This document shows positions 1-9,221 of a DNA stretch of 64,000 bases, piece by piece; the stretch's first letter is position 1; each line of letters opens with the position of its first letter. The stretch lies in the NCBI RefSeq assembly GCF_029542785.1, contig NC_083370.1, forward strand, positions 1,054,001 to 1,118,000, in the 5' to 3' direction. The stretch comes from Malassezia japonica. Lineage: Eukaryota > Basidiomycota > Malasseziomycetes > Malasseziales > Malasseziaceae. The notes below the pieces were generated by a model, which searched no databases, had not been told where the DNA came from, and saw nothing but the letters and a program-made list of their open reading frames with translations. The translations under genes were made by a program, and so were the position numbers.

Positions 1-1
1 C

Positions 2-910
2 TACGATATGGACTACGGCTACCCCACGGACGCCATCCCCTCGTTCCCCCCGCCCCCCCCTGCGAACGGCCTGTACGCCTCGGCGACGCCCAACTCGCGC
101 GGCTCGCCGCTTGAGGATCTCGGCGAAGGCAACCGCGCCTACTTTGAAGGTGTCGGCAGCACCAAGGCGCTGCAGGCTGCCGCGGCGCGCACCGGCAGCA
201 ACTTCCCCCGCATCGACCACCTCGATATGAACCGCACACCGGGCATGTTTGCCACCGACGAGTCGAGCGGCCGCAGCCTGTCGCCCTCGGCGCTGCGCCC
301 GCTGGGCCACACCTCGCCCCAGGCGATGCCGTCGCCCCGCCTCGGCGAAGGCAACTACCAGCCGATGTCGCCGACCGTCTCGGAGCCCCACGCTCCCCGC
401 ATCACGGCGGGCCCCGCTGCGGCCAAGGCGCCGAGCCCTCCGACGAGCGCTGTGCCGAGCTTTTCGCCCCACGCCGCGACACAGGCGCCGCAGAGCTTTG
501 CGCCGCAGAGCTTTGCGCCGCAGGCCGCGCCGCAGAGCTTCGCGCCGCAGGCCGCGCCGGCCTACTCGCAGGCGCCTCCCCCCATTACTGCGCCGAACCC
601 CGCGCGGTATGCGGCCTCGCCGCCGGCCACGTCGCCGCTGCCGACCGCCGCGCCAGTGTTCTCTACGGCCTCGCTATACACGCCGCACGAGCCCACGCCG
701 AGCTACCAAGAGGCCGCGCCGCAGTACGAGGCGCCTGCCCGTGCGGCTGAGCCTGTGACGACGCACACGACCACCGCGCCTGCTGCGCCCGTGACGACGC
801 ATACGGGTGCGGCGCCCGCGGCGCCCGCGATGTCGCATACGGGTGCTGCGCCCGCTGTCCAGGTGGGTGCCTACCTTCCCTATGTCGCCGACTCTGCCCC
901 TACCGCGTAG
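2..910 (+). CDS. C-terminal part of a Pro/Ala-rich protein of unknown function (5' end outside window)
   Basis: The reading frame is open from the first bases of the window to a TAG at 908-910, so about 302 residues of a longer protein are visible. An ATG at position 8 is in frame, but nothing marks it as the true start. The sequence is low-complexity and rich in Pro, Ala, Ser and Gln. It carries short tandem units: several SFAPQ/AAPQ copies around 490-560 and repeats of the type HTGAAPAAP around 765-860. No catalytic domain, membrane segment or coiled coil is apparent. Such tails are common in cytoskeletal and signalling scaffold proteins, but I do not recognise the family and assign no function. 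It converges on MET8, the two stops being 34 bp apart. Confidence 0.6.
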   Translation, partial: YDMDYGYPTDAIPSFPPPPPANGLYASATPNSRGSPLEDLGEGNRAYFEGVGSTKALQAAAARTGSNFPRIDHLDMNRTPGMFATDESSGRSLSPSALRPLGHTSPQAMPSPRLGEGNYQPMSPTVSEPHAPRITAGPAAAKAPSPPTSAVPSFSPHAATQAPQSFAPQSFAPQAAPQSFAPQAAPAYSQAPPPITAPNPARYAASPPATSPLPTAAPVFSTASLYTPHEPTPSYQEAAPQYEAPARAAEPVTTHTTTAPAAPVTTHTGAAPAAPAMSHTGAAPAVQVGAYLPYVADSAPTA

Positions 911-944
911 GCTGCCGCTCCTCTAATGGGCAGTCATGATTCGA

Positions 945-1766
945 TTATATGTTAGTGCGCCGCGTGAACCACAGAGCTGCTATAGCTACCGAAGATGCGC
1001 CGAGCGCAAAGGAGAGCCAATCGCGCGCACTGGGCAGCGCCCAGCGCACCGACGCGCCGTACACCTCGCGGTACGTCGGCACTTGGTTGGTCGGCCAGCC
1101 GGCGAGGAGGCGGTCGATGGCGGCATCGTCGAGCCGTGCGAGCTCGTCCATGGACCATGCCTCGCACACGTCCGTCATCCACTGCATGCGCTTGCCACTG
1201 TCGCGCGCTTCGGGCGCGACACGGCGCAGCGCACTGCGCAGCGCGCCGACGCGCTCGATCGCGTCGCCGACATTTTCAGGCAGCGCGGCCTCGAGGCGCT
1301 GCCGGATCTGGCGCGCAAGGCGGGGACCTTTGCCGCCAGTGGATACCATGACCTGCAGTGCGCCGCGGCGAAGCACCGAGCCAAAGTAAAAGTCGCACTC
1401 GGGGGGGACGTCGGCGACGTTGACCGGAATGCGCCGGGCACGGCACCACTGGCAGATCGCGCGGCTCAGGTCGGCGTCGTCAATTGCCGTAAGCACCATA
1501 TCGTACGAGCCACTTTCGAGCTGGGACTCGCTGGAATAGACCTCGGGGATATACGTGTCGACGGCATGGTCGACGTCCATGCGGTGCTTCATCTCGGCAC
1601 ACAGGCCTTCGGGGGGACACAGCACCGTGACGTGCGCATCCGCATTCTTCAGGTGGAACAGGCGGCCGGCCGCGACGTCACCGCCGCCGACGAGCAGCAC
1701 GCGCCGCCCACGCAGCTGCCACGCCACGACCAGACTGCCGCCAGGCGTCAGCGCAGGATAGGTCAT
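945..1766 (-). CDS. MET8: Siroheme synthase Met8 (precorrin-2 dehydrogenase / sirohydrochlorin ferrochelatase)
   Basis: A single exon of 273 residues, almost the length of yeast Met8p. In that family the enzyme oxidises precorrin-2 with NAD+ and inserts Fe2+ to give siroheme, the cofactor of sulfite and nitrite reductases. Visible features are a Rossmann NAD-binding loop VGGGDVA near residues 26-32, the segment DVPPECDFYFG near 119-129 where the family's shared catalytic Asp lies, and the conserved STGGKGPRLA near 142-151. The last 20 or so residues include a hydrophobic stretch (about 250-267) followed by Arg residues, which could act as a tail anchor. The start codon is 21 bp from the divergent TEL2 start, so the two must share a minimal promoter. 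Confidence 0.93.
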   Translation of the reverse strand: MTYPALTPGGSLVVAWQLRGRRVLLVGGGDVAAGRLFHLKNADAHVTVLCPPEGLCAEMKHRMDVDHAVDTYIPEVYSSESQLESGSYDMVLTAIDDADLSRAICQWCRARRIPVNVADVPPECDFYFGSVLRRGALQVMVSTGGKGPRLARQIRQRLEAALPENVGDAIERVGALRSALRRVAPEARDSGKRMQWMTDVCEAWSMDELARLDDAAIDRLLAGWPTNQVPTYREVYGASVRWALPSARDWLSFALGASSVAIAALWFTRRTNI

Positions 1767-1787
1767 GTGGAGGTACGAACGACGACG

Positions 1788-4731
1788 ATGGACGCGACGC
1801 CGGCGGCGCTACGGGCGCGCCTCGTGGAGCGTCCGGTCGCAAGCCTCGACGAGCTCAAGTCTATCGTGCTGCCGCCGCTTGCGCTAGTCGGTGCACTGCC
1901 GGAAAAGTACGTAGCGTACCGCGCAGACGCACCGCCGCCCTCGGCACTCGGGGGGTGGTGGGCGACGATGCAGCATGCGCTTCTCACGCATACATTCGTG
2001 ACGTGGGGCGACGCACTCCAAAAGGCGCACTTGTACGATACGATTATCGACGGCTACTTTGTCCCGCAGGAGCCGCGGGTGTGGCTGCACACCCTCGCGA
2101 CGTGCTCCGAGCAGCTCCGCGCAGCGCGCCCGGGCCAGGACGCACGCCTGCACCCGCTTGGGCGTACGGCACTCGTGCACATCCTCGAGCGCTTTGGCCA
2201 AAAGCCGCTTGTGCAAAAAATCCTGCTGGCTGTCGACGCGGAGCGGAGCGCCCCGAAACGCGACCTGGCCTGGACCGACGCCGTGGGCCAGCTGGTCGCG
2301 CTGCCGACGCGCGCCGCCAACGCATTTGAGCACGAGACACCGGCATGTCTAGGAACAAGGTACGGTGTACGGCTTACCCAGCCTCTATCTCGGCCACCTC
2401 GCCCAGGATTGGGAGGCGGCGCTTGCGACGCACGGCAACCCCCAACGCCTGGCCGAGCTCCTGGCGAAGCTCGTGCGCAGCGGGTTTGTTGCGCCGAGTC
2501 CCCACGGCTCGTTTTGGGCATCGATTGGTCCGGCGCTCGTTGCGCGCTGGCAGGACGGTGCATCGGCCCAGATGGCGTTCACGGACGAATATACCCATGC
2601 ATGGCACGGCGTCAGTGCCGAGCTCGGCACGGCGCTGGACGCCGTTCTCTATGCGCTGGCCGCGTACCTCGACCAGCTGCTCACTCGCACACACTGCGCA
2701 TGGCCGCTGGACATGTCGGAGCAAAGCGCCGGGTCTGAAGGCAAGCATTTTCTCTCGGCGGAAGCGACATACGCACGCAGCGCGGCCTACTCTCTTCTCG
2801 AACTCGTCGGCGGCGGAGACGACGACGTGGCAGGCATGGATGCCGTACACATCGGCAGTGCATACCCCGGCACGCTCTGGAGCCCGTTGCTGAGCCTTGC
2901 GCTGGCAGCCTGGACTCCGCACGACGCCTTGCAGGACCTAGTCACGTACTGGGCCAGCGCCGAGCGGTGTGTACGCACGTCGGTCAAACAGGAACAGTCG
3001 CTCACCGCGATGCTCTTGGCGTACACCACGGATGCGTCGGCCAAAGGGGCATGGGAGGCACTGGCGCACAGCCCCCTCTTTCTCGAAGGCGTCTCGCGGC
3101 ACTTGGATCATACCGATGCGACGATCCGGCGTCTCGGCATGCTCGTTGCCGAGCGCGTGAGTCGCATTACCGTCGCTCCGCCGACCAAGCCGCTGTCATT
3201 TCCGAGCAGCGTATGGGACGGCCGTGGCGACGGCCGCGAAGTGTGCCGCGTCCTGCGCGCGCTCGCCGACTCGTTCCAGCTTGGCGAGATCGCGGACGCG
3301 AAGGTCGACGCAGCGGCGTGGACCGACGCGCTGCACTTGCACGAGGAGCCGAAATCGCTTGCGTTGCCGGAATCGGCACCCGCCCGCCCGGCGCCAAAGA
3401 CACGCCGCCTCCCGGAGCGTGTCCCGGCAAAGCCGCCGCCTCGTGCGCCTGCGCGCCCCAAGATTGAAGTGCTCGACGAGACGACAGACGAATTCCATAC
3501 GTATGCGCCGCCGCCGCAGCACGATATGAGCTCTGACGAAGGCGCAGACAGCGAGTCGGACGAGGGCGAGGACGACAAGACGACGCTCGACTCGGCCTTT
3601 ACCAAGCCGCGCCCGGTGCCAGTCTACGTCTACGAGCTCGCGCCGCTTGCGCGCGAGCGCGACGTGTACGCACAAAAGACGCTCCTGAAGCATGCGGAGC
3701 CGCTCCTGCGTCGCAAGACGGGGTGGGGCGCCGAGATTGCCGAGCATGCCGTTGATCTGTGCGTCGCCCTGTGCTCGATGCAGGACACCTACTCATTGCG
3801 TGCCTTTGAGGAGCGGCGCACCGCCGCGCTCGCCGCGCTGTGCATTGCGTGCCCCGACCCTGTGGCCGACTGCCTGTACGAGCAGCTGTTCCTCCCCCAC
3901 TATGCCGTGGCGCAGCGCATCGCGATGCTGCACGCCGTGGCGTACGCGGCACAAGAGCTTGCCGGTCAGCGCACGCCCGAGCACATCAACGTGGCGACGA
4001 CGCGTCTTGCGGACGATGCCGCAATGCATGCACGCGAGGCCGGCGAGCGCCAGACGGCCGCGGCGGACCCCGAGCGCCATGCGGTGCGTGTGCGCCGGCA
4101 CGCGGTGCGCTCTGCACTCGCGCCGGATACGCCGCTCCCCTTTGCGCCCGAAGGCAGTGTGCGCCCGACGGTCGCGTATACCACTGCGGCGCTCCCGGCG
4201 TTCCTCTTTCCCCTGCTGAATCGGTACTGGACGTACTGCCAAGCGCACCGTGGCCAGCGCGTGCTGCGTGCCGGCGGCGACGTGGCGCTCAGTGCGCCGG
4301 TGCTTGGCGCCATTCTCCAGACGCTCGCCGTGCTGTGCTACTATGCGCAAAACGCGCCGCACTTTTACCAGCGCCTCGTCCCCGATGTGCTCGAGTTGGT
4401 AGACGCGGTGCTTGCGACGCCCGACGTCGATGCCCTGGTCGCCGGTGCGGCGCTGTCGCTTGCGCTGATTGTGCTGCAGGCCACGCTGCAAGCCTCGCAA
4501 GGTCTCGACCTTGTGCGAGCGCACGCCCCCCTGCTTGCGCGTCTGCAGCAGGCCGCACAAGGGTGCTTTGCCGCAGAAGAGACACGCGCCGGCCTCGGTG
4601 CCCCCACGCCCGAGGTACTCGCCGCGCCGAGCGCGCGTGCGCGGCGCTGCGCTGCGGCGGTCGTGGTGCAGCTTGCCGAGCTCCAGGACGAGGCGCAAAG
4701 AGCCTTTTTCCATCCTGGTCGCGTTTGGTAG
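1788..4731 (+). CDS. TEL2: Telomere length regulation protein Tel2/TELO2 (TTT complex)
   Basis: Exons 1788-2359 and 2382-4731 give 973 residues. The 22-nt intron (2360-2381; branch CTTAC) joins two frames that are each closed without it. Tel2 is a HEAT-repeat scaffold that, with Tti1 and Tti2, stabilises PIKK kinases (ATM, ATR, TOR) through Hsp90. The conserved TELO2 C-terminal domain is visible from about residue 603 (VYVYELAPLARERDVYAQKT) to about 715. Just before it lies a Ser/Asp/Glu stretch (about 573-592, SSDEGADSESDEGEDD). It resembles the CK2-phosphorylated linker that docks the R2TP co-chaperone in other Tel2 proteins; that role here is inference. Its partner TTI1 is encoded at 42.1-46.0 kb. 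Confidence 0.9.
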
Positions 4732-4820
4732 TCGCAACCATATCGAGCTTCTATCCTACACATTGGCCCAGTGGCCTCTACGAGGGTGGGCAGTCATCCA
4801 TGATACTGCACAACAGCGCC

Positions 4821-6108
4821 TTACACGCGCACGTTGCTCGCGTGGTCCAGCGACGCGCCCGTGCGGTCCTTGGGCGCAAAAGGGTCGAGGGATGCATCGT
4901 GGTGCCCCTGGTCGAGGGACACGGCCAAGTCTTGTTCGCCGCTGGCCCCGTCCTCGGCGTGGTAGGACTGCGGGGCCTGGAAACGCTGGTCGCCGTAGGG
5001 GCCAGCCGTGTGCTTCTCTGCGCTGCCCGAGGCGTTCGCCTCGGCCATACCCAGCTGCGCGCGGAGGCGCTCGACCTCGCGGCGGCTCTCGTCGAGCGAG
5101 ATGCTGAGGTCGTTCATAGCCTGGTCCATGAGGAGCTTCTCGAGCGTCCACTTTTCAATGTTGCTCGCCTCGTTGTTCTTCAAGTCCTGGATGTATCGCA
5201 CGGCGGCCACGATAATCGAGCCCTTGTTGGTGTTCTTCACGTCGCAGCCCGGGACAATCTGCGAGAGCTGCACAATGCCGTCGTTGATCGCCGAGCGGCG
5301 GCGGCGCTCGACCTCCTTGTGGTTGTCCTTGCGCTGGCGGTCGAGCTCGGGCCCCTTGCGCTTGTAGCGTGCGCCACCCAGCGAATGGTCGCCGACAAAC
5401 TTGGCGTCGAGCCCGTCGCCCAGCGAGCCGTCGCGGCCCGCGTCGAGACCGTGCGCCTGGCCGTGCTGCTGCAGCTGGCGGCCGGCGAGCGTGCCCATCG
5501 CGGCGAGGGCCGCGGCGGTCGACGCCGGGTCGTGCGTGACCGAGTGCGCCTTGTGCTCGCCCTGGCCGTGGCCGACGTGGCGCGAGTGTGCGTGGTGTTG
5601 CTGCGACATGTCGTGCTCCATGCCCGGGGGCGGCGGCGCGTCGCCGAGGTGGCCGGTCGAGTCTGAGAGGCCGCTGCCGGCCATCTCCTCGTCCGGGCTG
5701 ATCACCGGCGCGTTCGAGCGCTTGAATGACGAGGCGAACGAGGTGAGGGTCGAGGCCGCCTGGCCGAGGCTGTGGGGCAGGTGCGCGAGCGCGTTGGACG
5801 AGTCAAAGTCTTCCGTGCCCGAGTACTGCGGGTCCTCGGAGCCCGACGCGCGCTGAGTGAGCCAAGTAAACACGTACCGCAGCAGCGACGATGCTGGCGA
5901 GCTGCTCCTGGTTCAGGCCCGCGAGTATCGTGCCGACATCCTTCTCAATACCCGCGTTCTGCGCGCTGTTCGCGCCCGTCGCGTCGCCCTCCTGGGCGCT
6001 GCCAGCGGCACCCGCGTCCGCGCCGGCATCGTAGGATGTTTGCTGGTCCACGTATGCATGTGGCGCGTCGCTCGGCGCCGTTTGTCCTGCTCCCGTAGCA
6101 GGCGCCAT
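4821..6108 (-). CDS. CBF1: bHLH transcription factor of the Cbf1 family
   Basis: Exons (minus strand) 6108-5878 and 5852-4821 give 420 residues. The 25-nt intron 5853-5877 carries a CTCAC branch motif. The bHLH domain is at about residues 250-305, with the basic part DNHKEVERRRR (E-box contacts E and R present) and a helix-loop-helix ending near VRYIQDLKNN. A helical extension follows, as in Cbf1. The N-terminal half is low-complexity and rich in Gln, His and Ala. Cbf1 proteins bind CACGTG; in yeast they act at centromeres and at methionine/sulfur genes. Here MET8 lies 3 kb away and CACGTG recurs in many promoters of the window. The ATG at 6108 was chosen as the one opening the Ala-rich N-terminus; an upstream start is possible. 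Confidence 0.88.
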
Positions 6109-6391
6109 TTTCAATGCCAAAGGTACGCGTACAATAGGGTGTTGCTCTGGACGCGGTGCGCGTAACGTGCAAGTCACGGGACGCCGGGTGGGAGTGCAAG
6201 TCACGTTTCAGGAGGAGCTCGACGAGGTGGCAAGCGGCGGTTTTTCCCCCGGCCGAGTTGCCGCAGCACCGGCGCGTTTGGGGCGGCCACGCGGGGGGGA
6301 GGGGGGCAAAACTGCAAGAGTCTCTTTTTCTTCTTCGCCCGAGAAAAGCAACGTGGGCCCCGGCTGACAATTCTTACTCCTGAATTTCGAC
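6109..6391. promoter_or_regulatory. Divergent CBF1/eIF5A intergenic region with a repeated GTGCAAGTCACG element
   Basis: This 283-bp region separates the CBF1 and eIF5A starts. It contains two identical 12-mers GTGCAAGTCACG at 6167-6178 and 6194-6205, start to start 27 bp apart. A G-run of seven G, one A and six G lies at 6293-6306, and a CT-rich tract at about 6321-6337. The GTCACG core overlaps the GTCACGTG consensus of Cbf1-type factors, so autoregulation of CBF1 is conceivable; that is inference. No tRNA-like fold or other gene was seen. Confidence 0.5.
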
Positions 6392-6942
6392 ATGGTGCGT
6401 AGAGGAAGACCGGGACGCTGACTGTCAGTCTGACGACGAGAGCCTTAACGTTAACTTCGAGACCGCCCACGCCGGTGCCTCGCTCACTTACCCCCAGCAG
6501 TGCTCGGCCCTGCGCAAGAACGGCCATGTGGTGATCAAGGGCCGCCCCTGCAAGGTAGGTCGAAGCCCGAAGCGCAACGCTAACCCAGATCATTGACATG
6601 TCCACCTCGAAGACCGGTAAGCACGGTCACGCCAAGGTGCACCTTGTCGCTACCGACATCTTCACCGAGCGCAAGTACGAGGACATCTCGCCGTCCACCC
6701 ACAACATGGACGTGCCCAACGTCACTCGCCGCGAGTACCAGCTGATCAACATCGACGATGGTTACCTCAACCTGATGTCGAACGACGGTACCTCGAAGGA
6801 CGACGTCAAGGTCCCCGAGGGCGACCTTGGTGAGCAGATCTCTGCTCAGTTCGACGACGGCAAGGACCTCATGGTCACCATTGTCGCCGCCATGAACGAG
6901 GAGCACTGCCTTGCCTTCAAGGAGGCTCCCCAGGGCAAGTAA
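6392..6942 (+). CDS. eIF5A: Translation factor eIF5A (hypusine-containing)
   Basis: Exons 6392-6394, 6429-6554 and 6589-6942 encode 160 residues, the usual length. The first coding exon is only the ATG: intron 1 (34 nt, 6395-6428) begins right after it. Intron 2 (6555-6588) is also 34 nt. The hypusine loop [12 protein letters not shown] is intact, the modified lysine being Lys54. eIF5A relieves ribosome stalling at polyproline and aids termination; the modification needs deoxyhypusine synthase and hydroxylase. Codon use is markedly biased (GCC/GCT, GGC/GGT, AAG, CTC/CTT), as in very highly expressed genes. A pyrimidine tract lies 50-70 bp upstream. Confidence 0.96.
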
Positions 6943-7115
6943 AAGGGGCCTGCAATGGCCTCCCTATGCTGTGAGAAGCACGCACCCGCAGCGCGCTTTC
7001 TCGTGCATGCGACTCGCCTTGGATGAGTCACAGTGTGCAGTATAGGCCCTATACGGTATCGATGGTAGTTAGTCTATGCAGAATGATCCATCGTCCACAT
7101 AAACAAGACGCGCAT

Positions 7116-9122
7116 TTAGCAAATCGTACAGTCGCGGTCTTGCTTGGGCTGCAGGCCCATCTCGGAGAACGTCGCGGGACCCTTCTTGGGCGGCCCCGCA
7201 GCCGGCGGCCCCGGCGGCGGTCCGCTGGGGTTGCGCTGGTACTGCACGGGATCGCCCGATCGCGGGGGACGCGGCGCGCGCTCGACACGCTGGCGGCTCA
7301 CGCTCGCGTCGACCATGCGCATAGTGTGTTTTCGCGCAAGCTCCGCGTTGCCAGTCGTCCGCGTGGGGTAGGTTTCCTGCGCCGGCGCGGGAGGGTGATC
7401 GGTCGATCGCGAACGAGCAAGCGTGTGCTCCGAGTAGAGACGGTTGTCGAGGTTTTCTTGGTGCTGCGCGCGCGAGAGCACCGCCTCTTGCGACGACTTG
7501 AGCGCAGCAAGGCGCGCCTCGGCATCGGCGTTGCCTTGCGCGGCCGCCTTGGCGTACCACTGCTGCGCACCGTCGAGGTTGACAGGCGTGCCGATGCCGA
7601 CCTCCATGTAGTAGCCAAGGGCAAACTCGGCGGTGGGCAGGCCGTGGCGCGACGCACGTTCGGCAAAGGTCCATGCGAGCGTCTCGTTCTTGTCAAAGCA
7701 TCCGTCCGCGCCACAGAGGAACCACTTGGAGAGCGCCATGTCCGCATCCGGCTCTCCGCCCTGGCTCGCGGCACTGTAGTACTGTACACTAAGCAGGGGA
7801 TCAAAAGGAAAGGAAATCTGCGCGTGCTCAAAGCACCAGCCGCACTTGTACTGCGCGAGGGAGAGGTTCAGGTAGGCGGCACGCTGCAGGTAGCTGCGCG
7901 CTTTGGGGTAGAGCATCGCCTGCGTCACGTTCTTTGCATGTACATTTCCGTCGACCAGGGCCGTCACAGGGACGCTCACATTGTTCAGCTCGCCGGCAAG
8001 CAGCATCGCGTAGATGTACGCGGGGTGCGGCACATCGACCGTCGACATATCGGCAGCCGTACGCAGCAGCTTGACACCCTCGGGAATGTTGGCTGGGAGC
8101 TCCAGCTGGCCAAGCAGCGTCGCCATGCCCATGCGGTACGTCGAGCTCACGTCGCTGAGCTGCACGCCACGGCCGTACGCACTACGCGCACGCGCAACAT
8201 CTCCGAGCGTCTCGTAGTCGCGGCCGATGCGGAACCAGCTCGGGGCGTACCCTTTGCGCGCCGAACGCTCAAAGTCGCTAAACGCAGAGCGAAGGTCTTT
8301 CGACACGTAGGTAGGGAACGCGCCGCTGGCCAGGAGGTCGCCACGCGCATAGAGTGCCTCGCCTTCGGGCTCGGGGTGCGATGCAGCCTGGACAATCTGC
8401 AGAATCGCCTCGTCCACCCACTGCGTGACCTGCTCGTCGACCTGCGTCTCGCTCGCTTGCATACGCTCGACGTACTTGACAACCTGCATTGCCCAGCGGA
8501 GCTGCTCGGATGTGTTGTTCGATGCCATGGCCCGCTCACGCTGCTCGCCAAGCGACTTGGAATCGGGCAGAGGGACGTGGATCGCTTGCGGCGCGGTCGG
8601 AGGAGCCGCGGCCGGCCTGGGCGGCGCGGCAGCAGGAGCGGGAGGAGGCGCGGCCGAAGGCACACGCGGTGCACTCACTGCACGCGGCGGCTCGGTAGGC
8701 AGCACGCGCTGCGGCGGCGCCGAATGCACCGGGCGACTCGGTGGTGCCGCCGCCTGCGGCGACATGGCGGCCTGCTGGTGCAGCGACGAGGACGAGGCAT
8801 ACGATCGCATCGGACCACCCGGCGGCGTGCCGGTGGCCGCCGGCCCCGGCGGTGGGGGGCTGAACGGCGGCCGCTGCATCTGCTGTAGCCCCTCGGCAGG
8901 CCCCCTCAGGGCGCGCGGAGGGCTGCGTGCCGGGCTCACGTCGCTGTACTCGGAGGTGTCCATGAATGCGGGGCGCGGCGAATTATCGCGCACCTGCCGG
9001 ACTGGGCGCGGAGGGGACACATTCTGAGGCGCACCTGCAAGTGGGTCCGACGTATGCGATGGCATAGGTGGATAGGCAGAATCGCGGCCAAAGCCGGACG
9101 GGAGGTCCGGCAGGAAGGACAT
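7116..9122 (-). CDS. SKT5: Chitin synthase activator of the Skt5/Chs4 family (Sel1 repeats, CaaX end)
   Basis: A single exon of 668 residues. The first 200 or so residues are Pro/Ser-rich and disordered. From about residue 225 a chain of Sel1/TPR-like repeats follows, with typical GYAPSWFRIG and GLPTAEFALGYYMEVGIG segments. A basic Ser/Pro tail ends in Cys-Thr-Ile-Cys, a CaaX-type prenylation signal as in yeast Chs4. Skt5/Chs4 proteins recruit and activate chitin synthase at the bud neck and septum. The ATG at 9122 (MSFLPDLP) is used because further upstream the frame offers no ATG. A CACGTG box lies 51 bp before it. Confidence 0.85.
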   Translation of the reverse strand: MSFLPDLPSGFGRDSAYPPMPSHTSDPLAGAPQNVSPPRPVRQVRDNSPRPAFMDTSEYSDVSPARSPPRALRGPAEGLQQMQRPPFSPPPPGPAATGTPPGGPMRSYASSSSLHQQAAMSPQAAAPPSRPVHSAPPQRVLPTEPPRAVSAPRVPSAAPPPAPAAAPPRPAAAPPTAPQAIHVPLPDSKSLGEQRERAMASNNTSEQLRWAMQVVKYVERMQASETQVDEQVTQWVDEAILQIVQAASHPEPEGEALYARGDLLASGAFPTYVSKDLRSAFSDFERSARKGYAPSWFRIGRDYETLGDVARARSAYGRGVQLSDVSSTYRMGMATLLGQLELPANIPEGVKLLRTAADMSTVDVPHPAYIYAMLLAGELNNVSVPVTALVDGNVHAKNVTQAMLYPKARSYLQRAAYLNLSLAQYKCGWCFEHAQISFPFDPLLSVQYYSAASQGGEPDADMALSKWFLCGADGCFDKNETLAWTFAERASRHGLPTAEFALGYYMEVGIGTPVNLDGAQQWYAKAAAQGNADAEARLAALKSSQEAVLSRAQHQENLDNRLYSEHTLARSRSTDHPPAPAQETYPTRTTGNAELARKHTMRMVDASVSRQRVERAPRPPRSGDPVQYQRNPSGPPPGPPAAGPPKKGPATFSEMGLQPKQDRDCTIC

Positions 9123-9172
9123 CGCGCTGCAATCGTGGCAAAACGAAGCGCAGTAGAAACCAACACAAGGGC

Positions 9173-9178
9173 CACGTG
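9173..9178. promoter_or_regulatory. CACGTG E-box upstream of the SKT5-like gene
   Basis: Palindromic CACGTG, 51 bp before the SKT5-like start codon and just past the stop of the PAS-domain gene. It is the core site of Cbf1-type bHLH factors. Confidence 0.5.
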
Positions 9179-9221
9179 GCAAAAATGCCAAGGAGGAAGG
9201 GTATCGAAATCTACAAGCAGG

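Noticed and set aside
3840..5666. 608-codon open frame on the plus strand across the TEL2 end and the CBF1 gene
   Set aside because: It runs through two well-supported genes in another frame or strand and has Arg/Cys/Ala-rich shadow composition with no family motif.
7023..8888. 621-codon plus-strand frame opposite the SKT5-like gene
   Set aside because: Antisense shadow of a Sel1-repeat gene in G+C-rich DNA; composition dominated by Arg, His and Leu, with no recognisable domain.
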